A stretch of DNA of 64,000 nucleotides from Candidatus Nitrosopumilus sp. (GCA_025699075.1 JAILWG010000003.1:124001-188000); one strand, 5' to 3'. Shown: positions 52,618 through 61,972, numbered from the stretch's first letter. A program made the numbers and translations. The notes: generated by a model not told the origin, from the letters alone.

Positions 52618-53760
52618 ATGCCTCAATCAGGAATTGTCAAATATCACGTTAAACTTTCCTATGAAGTCGATGGACTTGTTGAAAGAGCAGATATAATCGG
52701 AGCCATCTTTGGCCAAACAGAAGGACTGTTAGGCCCAGAGATGAATTTGAATGAGCTGCAACGAGTTTCCAAAGTAGGTCGCATTGAAGTAAATGCAAAA
52801 TCTACATCTAACACCACCACTGGTGATGCATTAATTCCAATGAGTACCGATATTGATACTTGTGCATTAATTGCAGCAGGTATTGAAAGCATTGACAAGG
52901 TGGGACCATTTGATTGTAAATTCAGATTGGAAGCAATTGATGATGTAAGAGCTGCAAAGAAAGATGATATTGTAAAACGAGCTAAAGAAATCAAACAAAA
53001 ATGGGCAACAAAAACTGTAAGTGAAGGTGAAAGCATGTTAAATGATGTTCACCAAGGTGATACCGGAAAACTTGCAACATACGGTCCATCAAAACTCACA
53101 TGCAGTTCTGGCGTCTTTGATTCTAAATGGGTAATCTTAGTTGAAGGCAGAGCTGATGTAATCAATCTTCTAAGGGCAGGTTATGATAATGCTCTGGCAA
53201 TTGAAGGTGCAAAAATTGATGAATCCATTAAAGAATTGTGTAATTCTAAAGAAACTGTAGTTGCTTTCCTTGACGGTGATAGATCAGGTGGATTTATTCT
53301 TAAAGAACTCAAATCTGTTGTCACACTAGACTATGAAATTCAAGCAGACACTGGTGTTGAAGTAGAAGAATTAACTCCTCAAAGAATTGATGAAATTCTA
53401 AGACCTATTGCTGATGAAATTAAAGAAGGAAAACCTGCACCTGCACTAAAAAGTGAAAATGATAAACCCATTGCAGAAATGGCAGCTAAAGTATTTCCAA
53501 ATCTCAATGAAACTCTTGAAGCCGTAGCATTAGATGGTGATCAAAAAGAAATTTTCAAAGTTCCAATCAGTGAAGTTGTCAGCAAACTATCTTCTCAATC
53601 TGGAATCAAATATCTTCTACTAGATGGTATTATCACTCAGAGACTTTTAGAAGGTGCCAAAAATGCAGGTGTTGAATGTGTCATCGGACATAGAGTTGCA
53701 AAATTGTCGAACTCTGATGGACTGACACTAAAAACATTCGGTGACTTAGGCGTATCTTAG
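52618..53760 (+). CDS. dnaG: Archaeal DnaG-type primase
   Basis: Archaeal DnaG primase (380 residues). A central Toprim domain contains the Glu motif ILVEGRADVINLLRAGYDNALAIEG and the Asp motif AFLDGDRSGGFI. The N-terminal region (1-160) and a C-terminal helical domain match archaeal DnaG, which lacks the bacterial zinc-binding domain and also associates with the exosome in archaea. A Shine-Dalgarno-like GGAGATG precedes the ATG, unusual here where leaderless starts dominate. RibK starts 5 nt downstream. Confidence 0.95.
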   Translation: MPQSGIVKYHVKLSYEVDGLVERADIIGAIFGQTEGLLGPEMNLNELQRVSKVGRIEVNAKSTSNTTTGDALIPMSTDIDTCALIAAGIESIDKVGPFDCKFRLEAIDDVRAAKKDDIVKRAKEIKQKWATKTVSEGESMLNDVHQGDTGKLATYGPSKLTCSSGVFDSKWVILVEGRADVINLLRAGYDNALAIEGAKIDESIKELCNSKETVVAFLDGDRSGGFILKELKSVVTLDYEIQADTGVEVEELTPQRIDEILRPIADEIKEGKPAPALKSENDKPIAEMAAKVFPNLNETLEAVALDGDQKEIFKVPISEVVSKLSSQSGIKYLLLDGIITQRLLEGAKNAGVECVIGHRVAKLSNSDGLTLKTFGDLGVS

Positions 53761-53765
53761 AATAG

Positions 53766-54449
53766 ATGACTGAACTAAAAATTCAGCACATCCTCACTCT
53801 TTCTTACTTACTTTCAAAAGGTGCAAAATACAACTATGTCACTATAACTACATCCTCTCTTGGCAAGAACATAAAGAAATCACAACAATCTGCATCAAAA
53901 CATCTTCTTGAATTAGAACAAAATCAATTCATTGAAAGAATAATCAGCGGACGAAATATTTCGGTAAAAATCACCTCAAAAGGATTCTCTGAAATGGTCA
54001 AACTTTCCGCCATTTTACAAAAGAGCCTTGATTCTTCACCAACACATGTTGAACTAAAAGGCACCTTGGTTTCTGGAATGGGTGAGGGTGCATACTATAT
54101 GGGATTAAAAGGATACACAAAACAATTCCAATCAAAAATTGGCTACATCCCATACCCTGGAACCCTGAATGTCCGATTGGATCAAAAGATCCACCAAGAA
54201 GCAATAAAGCAATTTGAAACATTGAATGGAATCAAAATTAAGAGCTTCTCAGATGGAAAGCGGACTTACGGTTGGGTAAAGTGCTTTAGCGCAAAACTAA
54301 ACAATTCTACAAATTGTGAATTAATCATTCTTGAACGTACACATCATGATGATTCCATAATAGAATTGATTTCAAAGTCATGTTTGAGAAAAACTGCTAA
54401 ACTAAAAGATGGCTCCAAAGTCTCAATTAAAATTCTTATAAATTCCTAA
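53766..54449 (+). CDS. ribK: CTP-dependent riboflavin kinase with N-terminal winged helix
   Basis: Bipartite protein of 227 residues. Residues 1-85 are a winged helix (SQQSASKHLLELEQNQFIERIISGRNISVKIT), as in many archaeal RibK proteins. Residues 90-225 form the RibK kinase (GTLVSGMGEGAYYMGLKGY, IPYPGTLNVRLDQ), which uses CTP to make FMN. It could sense flavin and autoregulate. It is close behind dnaG and converges with the FAD-synthetase gene (4-nt overlap). Confidence 0.9.
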   Translation: MTELKIQHILTLSYLLSKGAKYNYVTITTSSLGKNIKKSQQSASKHLLELEQNQFIERIISGRNISVKITSKGFSEMVKLSAILQKSLDSSPTHVELKGTLVSGMGEGAYYMGLKGYTKQFQSKIGYIPYPGTLNVRLDQKIHQEAIKQFETLNGIKIKSFSDGKRTYGWVKCFSAKLNNSTNCELIILERTHHDDSIIELISKSCLRKTAKLKDGSKVSIKILINS

Positions 54450-55063
54450 ATTCCGTGAATAGATTCGCCATATTCTTTTTGAATTTTAGAGCTAGAGCTT
54501 TCAGGAATTGGAGATTGTAATCTTGCAACCTTTGCATCAAGCTTTATTTTTTTACATCCTTCTGTGATGAACTTTTCCTGATGAACTTGATCATATCCAA
54601 GTGCAATAATTTGAGGCCTTACGTGATTAACAGTTTTAAAAATATCGTCTTCCTGACCAATCATACAAAGGTCTACCATTGATAATGAATTAACTAGTTC
54701 TTGTCTTTGTTCTTGTGAATGTAGCGGTCTTCTTTTTTTCATCTTTACTGCTGTATTGTCTGTTGCAACCACTACCACTAAAACATCTCCCAATTCTTTT
54801 GCGGCATTCAATGTATGAATATGTCCTGGATGAATAATGTCAAAAACTCCTCCTGCCAACACGACACATAATGATTTCCTGCCTTTTTCAGTAAGTGTTC
54901 TTCTATCTTTATTTACAAATTGATTTTGGATTAACTCGTCAATCTTTGAATTGATTATGTCTTCTGAAAGTAATGTTTTTTTCTTTATTGTCTCAAATAC
55001 ATCTTTTTCACCAATTTGGCATGCGTAAATAATAGATAGTATGCCTTTCTGAGTTTGTTCCAA
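54446..55063 (-). CDS. FAD synthetase (RibL-like) with N-terminal helix-turn-helix
   Basis: 205 residues. Residues 65-200 form a cytidylyltransferase-like nucleotidyltransferase: LAGGVFDIIHPGHIHTLNAAK with the HxGH motif, then ALGYDQ. The archaeal RibL family joins AMP to FMN. An N-terminal winged-helix-like segment (DIINSKIDELIQNQFVNKDRRTLTEKG) is extra. TTG start. Convergence with ribK places FMN and FAD synthesis side by side. Confidence 0.87.
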   Translation of the reverse strand: MEQTQKGILSIIYACQIGEKDVFETIKKKTLLSEDIINSKIDELIQNQFVNKDRRTLTEKGRKSLCVVLAGGVFDIIHPGHIHTLNAAKELGDVLVVVVATDNTAVKMKKRRPLHSQEQRQELVNSLSMVDLCMIGQEDDIFKTVNHVRPQIIALGYDQVHQEKFITEGCKKIKLDAKVARLQSPIPESSSSKIQKEYGESIHGI

Positions 55064-55107
55064 TGTTTTTTCTATTTTTGACCCTCTCTTTAATTCATCG
55101 CTAAAAA

Positions 55108-56145
55108 TTACATTTTAGGATCAAGGCCTTTAGCTAATCTTAATGCATCAACAAGACCGTCTGCATAACCGATGCTCAATATTGCCACCTCATCTTGTCC
55201 ATCTTCAAGGAATTTTTCTGCATCTTTGACGTATAGTTCAGCATTTTCCAAAATTCCTTGAAACTCTTTTTGGTCTTTGTAAAGTGGCTCTACTTCTTCA
55301 AGTGCCTCTCTTACCATTGGAACATACTTTTTCATCATTTGGACTGAGATCTTTTTTGTTTTTTCAGTATTGTCAAATGGCTCATCGATACATTGACCGA
55401 ATATTTTCAAGGCATCTGATTCTGTAAAGTGCAATCTACCTGGAATGATTACAGTGTGTGGCGGTTTACCAAAATCTATTTTCTGTAAACTGGATATTTT
55501 TCCAGATATTATGTTTTGATCTTTGAATCCTATTCTTGATGCTATTATTGCATATGTGGATAAACTAATCACGTTTCTTATTTGTCCTTTTTCCGTTTCT
55601 AAAAGTCCCTTTAATGCATCCTTGGGATCTAAAAAAAAGTCTTTGTCTTGATTATACTCCAATAAAAGAACCGTATGATTTCCTTCTATGATGTTTTTAT
55701 AAATTACATAATATGGTGTTGTTAATGATTTCATTTCACTCATAATAGTTGCAATTCTTCCAACTTTGTAAAAATGCAAACCACATTCTCCTATCATTGA
55801 AGTAAGTGATGAAGATGCATGAATGGAATGCGTTTTAATTTTATCTTCCATTGCCCTGGCTCTTAATTCAATGTGGGTTGTTGCAATGTATGGATCACCA
55901 TATGCCAATAATGCAACTTTGTTTTTCTTTGCATTTTTTAGAATTTCATTTCCGTCTTCAACAAGCCATCTTTTTGCTAGTTTGAACTCCCCTTTTGTGG
56001 CATTTTTGATTTTTGTCAAATCTGACTTTGCAATTGGGCTAGTAAACTGTTCCAAATAAACAATATCTGCTTTTGATAAAACATCTAATGCTTCACTAGG
56101 AATTGATTTGAATCCTGAAATTCCTAAGCCTACAAACCAGAGCAT
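55108..56145 (-). CDS. dphB: Diphthine synthase fused to DUF357-like domain
   Basis: 345 residues. The first about 260 residues match diphthine synthase (WFVGLGISG, YGDPYIATTHIELR), the SAM-dependent methyltransferase that builds diphthamide on elongation factor 2. The C-terminal about 85 residues (MKKYVPMVREALEEVEPLY..., DAEKFLEDGQDEVAILSIGYADGLVDALRLAKG) match the small archaeal DUF357 helical domain, normally a separate protein. The two are fused here. The start shares one nucleotide with the stop of lysK (TAATG), so it is co-expressed with lysine genes. Confidence 0.88.
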   Translation of the reverse strand: MLWFVGLGISGFKSIPSEALDVLSKADIVYLEQFTSPIAKSDLTKIKNATKGEFKLAKRWLVEDGNEILKNAKKNKVALLAYGDPYIATTHIELRARAMEDKIKTHSIHASSSLTSMIGECGLHFYKVGRIATIMSEMKSLTTPYYVIYKNIIEGNHTVLLLEYNQDKDFFLDPKDALKGLLETEKGQIRNVISLSTYAIIASRIGFKDQNIISGKISSLQKIDFGKPPHTVIIPGRLHFTESDALKIFGQCIDEPFDNTEKTKKISVQMMKKYVPMVREALEEVEPLYKDQKEFQGILENAELYVKDAEKFLEDGQDEVAILSIGYADGLVDALRLAKGLDPKM

Positions 56146-57272
56146 TACTGCATTTTTCTATCGTGAAGTCTTTTTAAATGCTGTAGTGTTTTCTTGAGAA
56201 TTTCTATTCCTCTTAGATATTCATCAATTGACACTTTTTCATCAATTGTATGTGCCTCATGTGGGTCTCCAGGACCATATGTCACCACTGGAATACTCCA
56301 TTGATTTCCTAAAACGTTCATGTCTCCTGTACCTGTTTTTCTGATCAGAGTTGGCCTTGAATGTTCTACCTCCATTATTCCAAGAGTGAATGCTCTAACT
56401 AATGGTGATGTATGAGATGCCTCAAATGGCTCTGTTTCATCAAGAATTGAATAAAATGCTTCAACTTGTCTTTCTTGAGCAATCTCCTTTACTAGAGTTG
56501 CAATTTTCTGCTCAATAGTTTTACAGTTCATGTCTACTGGGATTCTAATATCAAATGTTGTTTCACAGTCTTTTGGGGTTACGTTATGGCTTGTTCCTCC
56601 TTTGATTTCTGTCATAGTTACTGTAAGTAGCATTCCTTTACTTCTGCCTTCTTGGTTTGCTTCCAATCTATCTTTGAGCTCTTTTACAAAAATCATTGAT
56701 TCTTGAATTGCATTTTTTGAAAGCCAAGGTGCACTTGCATGGGAGCTATCATCAACACTAATTTTGAGATTAATTGCCAATCTTCCTTTGTATGCAATAG
56801 TAACTTGCTTAATTCCACTTGGTTCTCCAAAAACTGCATAATCGATACCTCTTTCTTCTTTTACGAGATTTTTGATTCCTGTAGCGTTGCCTTCTTCATC
56901 TACAGCTCCTACAAAAAATACTGTTCCGTTATTGTTTTGAATAGATGCTGCAGCAAACAACATTGCCATGAGAGGTGCTTTTGCATCTGATGCGCCACGT
57001 CCATAAAGAGAGTCTCCTTCTTTTCTTACTTTGACTTTACCTGGAACAACGTCCATGTGTCCACATAACATAATTTTTGGTGAACCCGAACCTTTCTTTG
57101 CAATAATGTTTCCTACTTCGTCAATCTGAATGTCTTCAAATCCTAGATCATCGCATTTATCAGCTAAAAATTCTGCCATTGGTTTTTCACTTAGGGATGG
57201 AGTGTATAGCCTGAGTGCTTTCTCTAGCATCTTTACTGCAAATCTTGGTGTTACCGTAAAATTTGTGTCCAA
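56145..57272 (-). CDS. lysK: [LysW]-lysine/ornithine hydrolase (LysK)
   Basis: M20-family carboxypeptidase, 375 residues, that releases lysine (and ornithine) from the LysW carrier protein. It retains the M20 metal motifs: MLCGHMDVVPG, GRGASDAKAP, VDEEGN and the C-terminal GPGDPHEAHT. Starts at TTG, 3 nt after the LysX stop. It is the last pathway step in the array; LysW, LysX, LysZ, LysY and LysJ are all upstream on the same strand. Confidence 0.9.
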   Translation of the reverse strand: MDTNFTVTPRFAVKMLEKALRLYTPSLSEKPMAEFLADKCDDLGFEDIQIDEVGNIIAKKGSGSPKIMLCGHMDVVPGKVKVRKEGDSLYGRGASDAKAPLMAMLFAAASIQNNNGTVFFVGAVDEEGNATGIKNLVKEERGIDYAVFGEPSGIKQVTIAYKGRLAINLKISVDDSSHASAPWLSKNAIQESMIFVKELKDRLEANQEGRSKGMLLTVTMTEIKGGTSHNVTPKDCETTFDIRIPVDMNCKTIEQKIATLVKEIAQERQVEAFYSILDETEPFEASHTSPLVRAFTLGIMEVEHSRPTLIRKTGTGDMNVLGNQWSIPVVTYGPGDPHEAHTIDEKVSIDEYLRGIEILKKTLQHLKRLHDRKMQ

Positions 57273-57275
57273 TTC

Positions 57276-58118
57276 TTACTTTTCTATCTTCAGTGCGTAA
57301 TCTAGCATTAAGGAAGGAATGTCTACTTCACAAACTCTTACTGTGTTCTTGTATTCTGTTGTGTTGTTTACTTCGTGAACAACTAGTCCTTTCTCATCGC
57401 TTTCCATCAAATCTACACCTACGATATCTCCTTGAATTGCATGTTTTGCTTTTATACACATCTCTTCCATTTCTTGTGTAACCTTGCATGGCTCTGCTGT
57501 TCCTCCAAGTGCCATGTTTGTTTTCCAATGTTTAGATGAACGATAAATTGCTGCAACTATTTTATCTCCTACCATAATTGCTCTGATGTCTCTTGGTGGT
57601 CTTTTTACAAATTCCTCCAAATAATGAACTTGATAAATTGGATACATATTTTCTCTGCTTTCAATGATTCCTTCAGCTGCATCTCTGTCATTTAATTTAG
57701 AAATTAATCTGCCCCAACTTCCAACTGTTGGTTTGATAACTTTTGGATATCCTTGTGAGTCTAATGCTTGCAAAGCTGCTTCTTTGGAAAACGCTACAGT
57801 GGCATCAGGTGTAGGAACTCCGAATTTTTTTAGCAACATATGTGTAAATAATTTATTTCCTGCAAAAACTCCTGTGTTGAGACAATTAATCACCTTGACT
57901 CCAATTCCTTCAAGAGCTGCAGTTGAATGCAAATTCCTGTAGTAACTAACACATCTTTGAATTACAACCCCGTAATCTTCAGGTTTTTTTTCTAAATCTA
58001 TTGCCAATTTCTTACAATCAACCATCTGGATGTTGATGTTCTTTTTTTTGCCTGCTTCTAGTAGAGCTTTTTCTTCCCAACGGATGGTATCGTAAAGAAT
58101 GGTAACGTCAGGATTCAC
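57276..58118 (-). CDS. lysX: LysW-2-aminoadipate ligase (LysX-like)
   Basis: ATP-grasp enzyme of about 280 residues that joins the alpha-amino group of 2-aminoadipate to the C-terminal Glu of LysW. ATP-grasp motifs: PKVIKPTVGSWGR, YLEEFVKRPPRDIRA, VGVDLMESDEKGLVVHEVNNTTEYKN. The TEYKN sequence resembles LysX enzymes, while the paralog at 63050 has VEFKG as in ArgX; this assignment is inference. The track start (TTG) is replaced by GTG 58118, which overlaps the LysW stop as GTGA. The adjacent LysW ends in Gln, not Glu. Confidence 0.85.
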   Translation of the reverse strand: MNPDVTILYDTIRWEEKALLEAGKKKNINIQMVDCKKLAIDLEKKPEDYGVVIQRCVSYYRNLHSTAALEGIGVKVINCLNTGVFAGNKLFTHMLLKKFGVPTPDATVAFSKEAALQALDSQGYPKVIKPTVGSWGRLISKLNDRDAAEGIIESRENMYPIYQVHYLEEFVKRPPRDIRAIMVGDKIVAAIYRSSKHWKTNMALGGTAEPCKVTQEMEEMCIKAKHAIQGDIVGVDLMESDEKGLVVHEVNNTTEYKNTVRVCEVDIPSLMLDYALKIEK

Positions 58119-58282
58119 TGTCCCCAATCCTCGCCAACCGTTTGGGCAGGCTTAAGATCGAAACCGTTTGAACCTTTAGCTAATTCAAAACTTGCGCCAC
58201 ATTCCGGACATGTTACGATTTCCCCTTCAAGTGCATCACTTGGTACAGAAATATCTGCATCACATTCTTCACATTTTGACAT
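58115..58282 (-). CDS. lysW: LysW-type amino-group carrier protein, Gln C-terminus
   Basis: 55-residue acidic carrier protein missed by the ORF track. A zinc-binding C-x2-C pair at 4/7 and another at 25/28 (CEECD, CPECG) and a C-terminal GEDWGQ match LysW, except that the last residue is Gln. Characterised LysW proteins end EDWGE, and the gamma-carboxyl of that Glu is the attachment site. The second LysW at 63907 ends EDWGE. This gene is coupled to LysX by a GTGA overlap. A single-base change (CAG for GAG) accounts for it, so a sequencing error must be excluded. Confidence 0.88.
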   Translation of the reverse strand: MSKCEECDADISVPSDALEGEIVTCPECGASFELAKGSNGFDLKPAQTVGEDWGQ

Positions 58283-58304
58283 GTTTTCTCTTCACTATTC
58301 CTCT

Positions 58305-59471
58305 TTATTTATCATTAATTATCTTTTTTTCAAGTCTGTCTTCTAGGGGGATCTCGATAAGATCACCCATTCTAAGACCCTTCAGTCCTGCAGCAACAGC
58401 CTTTGCACCCTCGTCATCTTTTTCTAATCCTAATAATGACATCAAATACGCAGCACCTGTTTTTCCTGCCAATTCTCCAAATACTATTCTTCTTCTATTC
58501 CCAACGGCTCTTGGTGGTATGGGCTCATACGCAGCAGGATTTTTGAGAATTGCCGCAAGATGTGTGCCTGCTTTGTGTTTGTATGCCGATGACCCTACAA
58601 TAGGTTTTGAATCATATGGTGTAATTGAGGTGTACTCCTCAATTAATCTGGATAAATCAAGCAACATGTCTAATCTGAAATCATTTGGAGATTTGTAAAG
58701 ATATGTCAATGCTACTGCAACTTCTGCAAGTGGGGGGATGCCTGTCCTTTCTCCAATACCATCAATTGTTGTGTGAATTTGATCTACTCCTGCATCACAA
58801 GCTGAAAATGCATTAGCAACTGCAAATCCAATATCATTATGAACATGTGCATCTAATGGAGTATCCACTACCTCTCTTACTTTTTTAACAAAATTATACA
58901 TTCCAATTGGACGTAAAATCCCTACTGTGTCTGGGAGGCTAATTCTATCAACCCCTGCTTCTTCAATTGCCTTACAAACTTTTAACAAGAATTCTGGTTC
59001 AGCTCTACTTCCATCTTCTACTGTAAATCTAATTTTAAGTCCATGTGATTTTGCATATTCTACTGTTTCTACAGCTCTTTCAAGTGCTTCTTCTCTTGAA
59101 ATTCTTAGTTTGTCTTTGAGGTGAATATCTGAAATTCCTAAATAAGCGGCACACCACTTTGCATCACAATCTAATGATATGTCAATGTCTTCTTTAAGTG
59201 CACGACCATGAGAGACAATGTCTGCCTTTAGTCCTTGCTTGATAATTGTTTTAGTTGCTTCCTTATGATCTTCTGAAACTACTGGTGAGATTTCAATTTG
59301 GTCTACTCCAAAATAATCTAACATCCATGCAATCTGTATTCTCTGTTTGTTTGTAAACGAAACCCCTGGATGCTGTTCTCCTTCTCTTAGAGTACTGTCC
59401 AGAATTCTGATTTTTTTTGGATTTTTGTCATATGCATTATAGAGATTGGCATAGTGATTCGGATCTTTCAT
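58305..59471 (-). CDS. Homocitrate synthase (lysine pathway)
   Basis: HMGL-like synthase, about 388 residues from ATG 59471 (the earlier TTG region is not conserved-looking). Motifs: LDSTLREGEQHPGVSF, HVHNDIGFAVANAFSACDAG and DGIGERTGIPPL. Condensation of 2-oxoglutarate with acetyl-CoA to homocitrate opens the aminoadipate route to lysine; context (next to LysW and LysX) favours this over isopropylmalate synthase. It lies 22 nt upstream of lysW and is co-transcribed. Confidence 0.88.
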   Translation of the reverse strand: MKDPNHYANLYNAYDKNPKKIRILDSTLREGEQHPGVSFTNKQRIQIAWMLDYFGVDQIEISPVVSEDHKEATKTIIKQGLKADIVSHGRALKEDIDISLDCDAKWCAAYLGISDIHLKDKLRISREEALERAVETVEYAKSHGLKIRFTVEDGSRAEPEFLLKVCKAIEEAGVDRISLPDTVGILRPIGMYNFVKKVREVVDTPLDAHVHNDIGFAVANAFSACDAGVDQIHTTIDGIGERTGIPPLAEVAVALTYLYKSPNDFRLDMLLDLSRLIEEYTSITPYDSKPIVGSSAYKHKAGTHLAAILKNPAAYEPIPPRAVGNRRRIVFGELAGKTGAAYLMSLLGLEKDDEGAKAVAAGLKGLRMGDLIEIPLEDRLEKKIINDK

Positions 59472-59588
59472 TACAGAAATCGTTGGATTAAATTGATGAT
59501 ATAAACATATTCGTACTACCATCGTCGAAAATACCTGAAAATGATCCTAAATTAGTTTAGAAATAAAATAATGAAACGAAAGTCGTTC

Positions 59589-60008
59589 TTAGAGAATTTT
59601 TCTCAAAATTATAACTGTGTTGGTGTCTACAACACCTGGAATCTTTCTGAGTGCATCAATACTGCTATTAATTTCTGCAATATTTGTTGCACTCATAATT
59701 GTTGTAATGTCGTATTGGCCTGTAATTTCATAAACTGTTTTTACTCCTTCTAATTTTGCAAGTTTTAGAGACACTTTGGATGTGTCTGTAGCCGAGTCCA
59801 CTGAAACTAAAACAATAGCGCTTGTCGTATTCTCTTCTCCAAGCTCCAGAGTGAATCTCTTAATTGTTCCACTGTCCACTAGATTTTTCACACGTCTTCT
59901 AACAGCTGATTCTGATAGCTTTAGTTTTTTTCCGATATCTACAAATGATTCTCTAGAATCTTCTTTTAGATATCCTATAATTTTTTCATCTACTTTATCC
60001 TTGTACAT
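59589..60008 (-). CDS. Lrp/AsnC transcription regulator (LysM-like)
   Basis: A 139-residue Lrp protein. The DNA-binding domain (residues 5-55: ESFVDIGKKLKLSESAVRRRVKNLVDSG) is followed by a RAM ligand domain (65-139, GQYDITTIMSATN). In Sulfolobus, LysM of this family regulates the lysine operon and binds lysine. Its placement between aminotransferase and homocitrate synthase genes suggests that it controls this array. It overlaps the aminotransferase end by 14 nt. Confidence 0.85.
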   Translation of the reverse strand: MYKDKVDEKIIGYLKEDSRESFVDIGKKLKLSESAVRRRVKNLVDSGTIKRFTLELGEENTTSAIVLVSVDSATDTSKVSLKLAKLEGVKTVYEITGQYDITTIMSATNIAEINSSIDALRKIPGVVDTNTVIILRKIL

Positions 60009-61176
60009 CTCTTTTTTGTTCCTCTTCAGTTAGTACAGAATCCAGAGCATGTAAAACTTTTGTTACGTCATCTTCAGATATTACTAATGGTGGAAGTATT
60101 CTTAGGATATTTCTTCCAGAATACAACATCAACACACCTTTTTTTATTAACCCCATTAAAATATCTCTGACTTCAAATTTCATCTCAACTCCTATCATGA
60201 GGCCTTTACCTCTGACTTCTCTGATGATTGTATGTTTTTCTTTTAGTTTTTCTAATCCTTCTATGAACAATTTGCCCATCTTCTCTGAATTTTCAATTAA
60301 TCCATCTTCGGTGATTGCTTTAAGAGCTGCAGTTCCTGCTGCACAAGAGATTGGATTTCCACCAAATGTTGATGAGTGCTCTCCTTTGCTAATTGCAGCC
60401 AAAATTTCTGGCTTAACAAGAGTTGCACCCATTGGTACTCCTCCTGCAATTCCTTTTGCAAGACATAGGATGTCTGGTACTGTATTCCAATGCTCACAAG
60501 CCCATAATCGTCCGGTTCTGCCTAAACCTGCTTGTATTTCGTCAAAAATTAACACAATTCCTTTTTCATCACAAAGCTTTCTAACTTCTTGTAAAAATCC
60601 ATCAGGTGCTACAACGATTCCGCTCTCTCCTTGTATTGGTTCTAAAATTACAAATGCTGTATCGTCATCAATTACTGAACGTAAAGATTCAATGTCTCCA
60701 TAAGATGCAAATGAAACTTTCTCTACCAATGGCGCAAATGCTTTTCTGTATTTTGGATTAAATGTTAATGATAATGCACCAAATGACTTTCCGTGATAGG
60801 ATCCTTTCATTGCAACCATTCCTTTTTTGCCTGTAAACTTTCTTGCAAATTTCATTGCTGCTTCTATTGCTTCGGCTCCACTGTTGTTTAGATGAACCTG
60901 TGTAAGACCTTTTGGTGCCAAACCAATTAGTGTTGTCAAAAATTCTTCTCTTGTTTTGTTGTACAATGAACTATGAACTGTGATAATTTTATCAATTTGT
61001 TCTCTGATTGCATTGTTGACTCTCTCATTTTTATGACCTACTAGAGCTACTCCGTATCCTCCCATACAATCGATGTACTCTTTTCCATCAATGTCCCATA
61101 CATGAGAACCAACTCCCTTTTCTATTGTAACTGGAAATCTCTGATAGAGATTTCCCATGTATTGGTCTTCACTCAT
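59995..61176 (-). CDS. [LysW]-aminoadipate/glutamate semialdehyde aminotransferase
   Basis: Class III PLP aminotransferase of about 393 residues, LysJ/ArgD type. Motifs: GLGRTGRLWACEH, FDEIQAG, CLAKGIAGGVPMG (catalytic Lys in the AKG), SSTFGGNPISCAAG. It transfers an amino group from glutamate onto the LysW-bound semialdehyde to give LysW-lysine or LysW-ornithine. ATG 61176 overlaps the kinase stop by 8 nt; the TTG in the track (61182) is less likely. It probably serves both pathways. Confidence 0.92.
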   Translation of the reverse strand: MSEDQYMGNLYQRFPVTIEKGVGSHVWDIDGKEYIDCMGGYGVALVGHKNERVNNAIREQIDKIITVHSSLYNKTREEFLTTLIGLAPKGLTQVHLNNSGAEAIEAAMKFARKFTGKKGMVAMKGSYHGKSFGALSLTFNPKYRKAFAPLVEKVSFASYGDIESLRSVIDDDTAFVILEPIQGESGIVVAPDGFLQEVRKLCDEKGIVLIFDEIQAGLGRTGRLWACEHWNTVPDILCLAKGIAGGVPMGATLVKPEILAAISKGEHSSTFGGNPISCAAGTAALKAITEDGLIENSEKMGKLFIEGLEKLKEKHTIIREVRGKGLMIGVEMKFEVRDILMGLIKKGVLMLYSGRNILRILPPLVISEDDVTKVLHALDSVLTEEEQKRDVQG

Positions 61177-61972
61177 GTTCAATCACCGTACAATTATCAT
61201 GTGCAATAGCTGATGATATTGGGTTTTCTCTTTGGCCATTACCAATCAATGCTTCTTTAACTCCCATGTCTAATGCTTCAGTAGATGCCAAAATTTTCTT
61301 TTCCATTCCTGGACCAATCTTTGGTCTAATTTCTTTTGCTTCTGCCAATGTCAATTTTGGAACTAGTTTATCGTCCATTAATAATCCATCAACATTTGTG
61401 ATGAATAATACTTTATCACAACCTACCTTGCCTGCAACATATGCTGCTGCTCTGTCTCCATCTATGTTGAGAAATTCTGATTCTTCACTCATTGCTATGG
61501 GTGAAATGACTGGTGTGAGTCCTTGATCTAAGAGTGATCTGATGAATTTTGAATTCACATCTGTAATTTTTCCTGTATATCCACCATCGATTGCTTGTTT
61601 TCTGCCTTTTTCATTAACTATGAGTAATTTCTTTTTTCTGTCAGCTTGTATCACTTTGGCATCTACTCCTGAAAGACCAATTGCGTTGATACCGTTTTTT
61701 TGAAGCATTTGAACAATTGTCTTGTTAATTCTACCTGACATCACCATTGTAAAAATTTCTGCAGTCTCTTTGTCCGTGTATCTGCTTTTGATACCGCTGG
61801 GCGATGTAACAAATTTTGGTTCTTTCCCGAGTTGTTCACATACTTTGGTGACTTCTTTCCCTCCGCCATGAACAATGATTATTCCTTCAGTCTCTGCTAT
61901 TTTTTTAATATCTGAAATTGTAGATGGATGTAAATCATCTACTACACTTCCACCGATTTTAATTGTGATCAT
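61169..61972 (-). CDS. [LysW]-aminoadipate/glutamate kinase
   Basis: Amino-acid kinase (ArgB/LysZ), 267 residues. It has the Gly-rich IIIVHGGGKEVTK, the substrate-region GLSGVDAKVI and the VGCDKVLFITNVDGLL nucleotide motif. It phosphorylates the side-chain carboxyl of LysW-bound aminoadipate or glutamate. It lies 2 nt after the reductase and overlaps the aminotransferase, a compact operon. Serving both lysine and arginine routes is typical of archaeal enzymes of this type, though specificity is not shown here. Confidence 0.9.
   Translation of the reverse strand: MITIKIGGSVVDDLHPSTISDIKKIAETEGIIIVHGGGKEVTKVCEQLGKEPKFVTSPSGIKSRYTDKETAEIFTMVMSGRINKTIVQMLQKNGINAIGLSGVDAKVIQADRKKKLLIVNEKGRKQAIDGGYTGKITDVNSKFIRSLLDQGLTPVISPIAMSEESEFLNIDGDRAAAYVAGKVGCDKVLFITNVDGLLMDDKLVPKLTLAEAKEIRPKIGPGMEKKILASTEALDMGVKEALIGNGQRENPISSAIAHDNCTVIEHE

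Noticed and set aside
58192-58698. 168-residue + strand ORF
   Set aside because: Opposite the lysW and homocitrate synthase genes, both of which have clear motifs.
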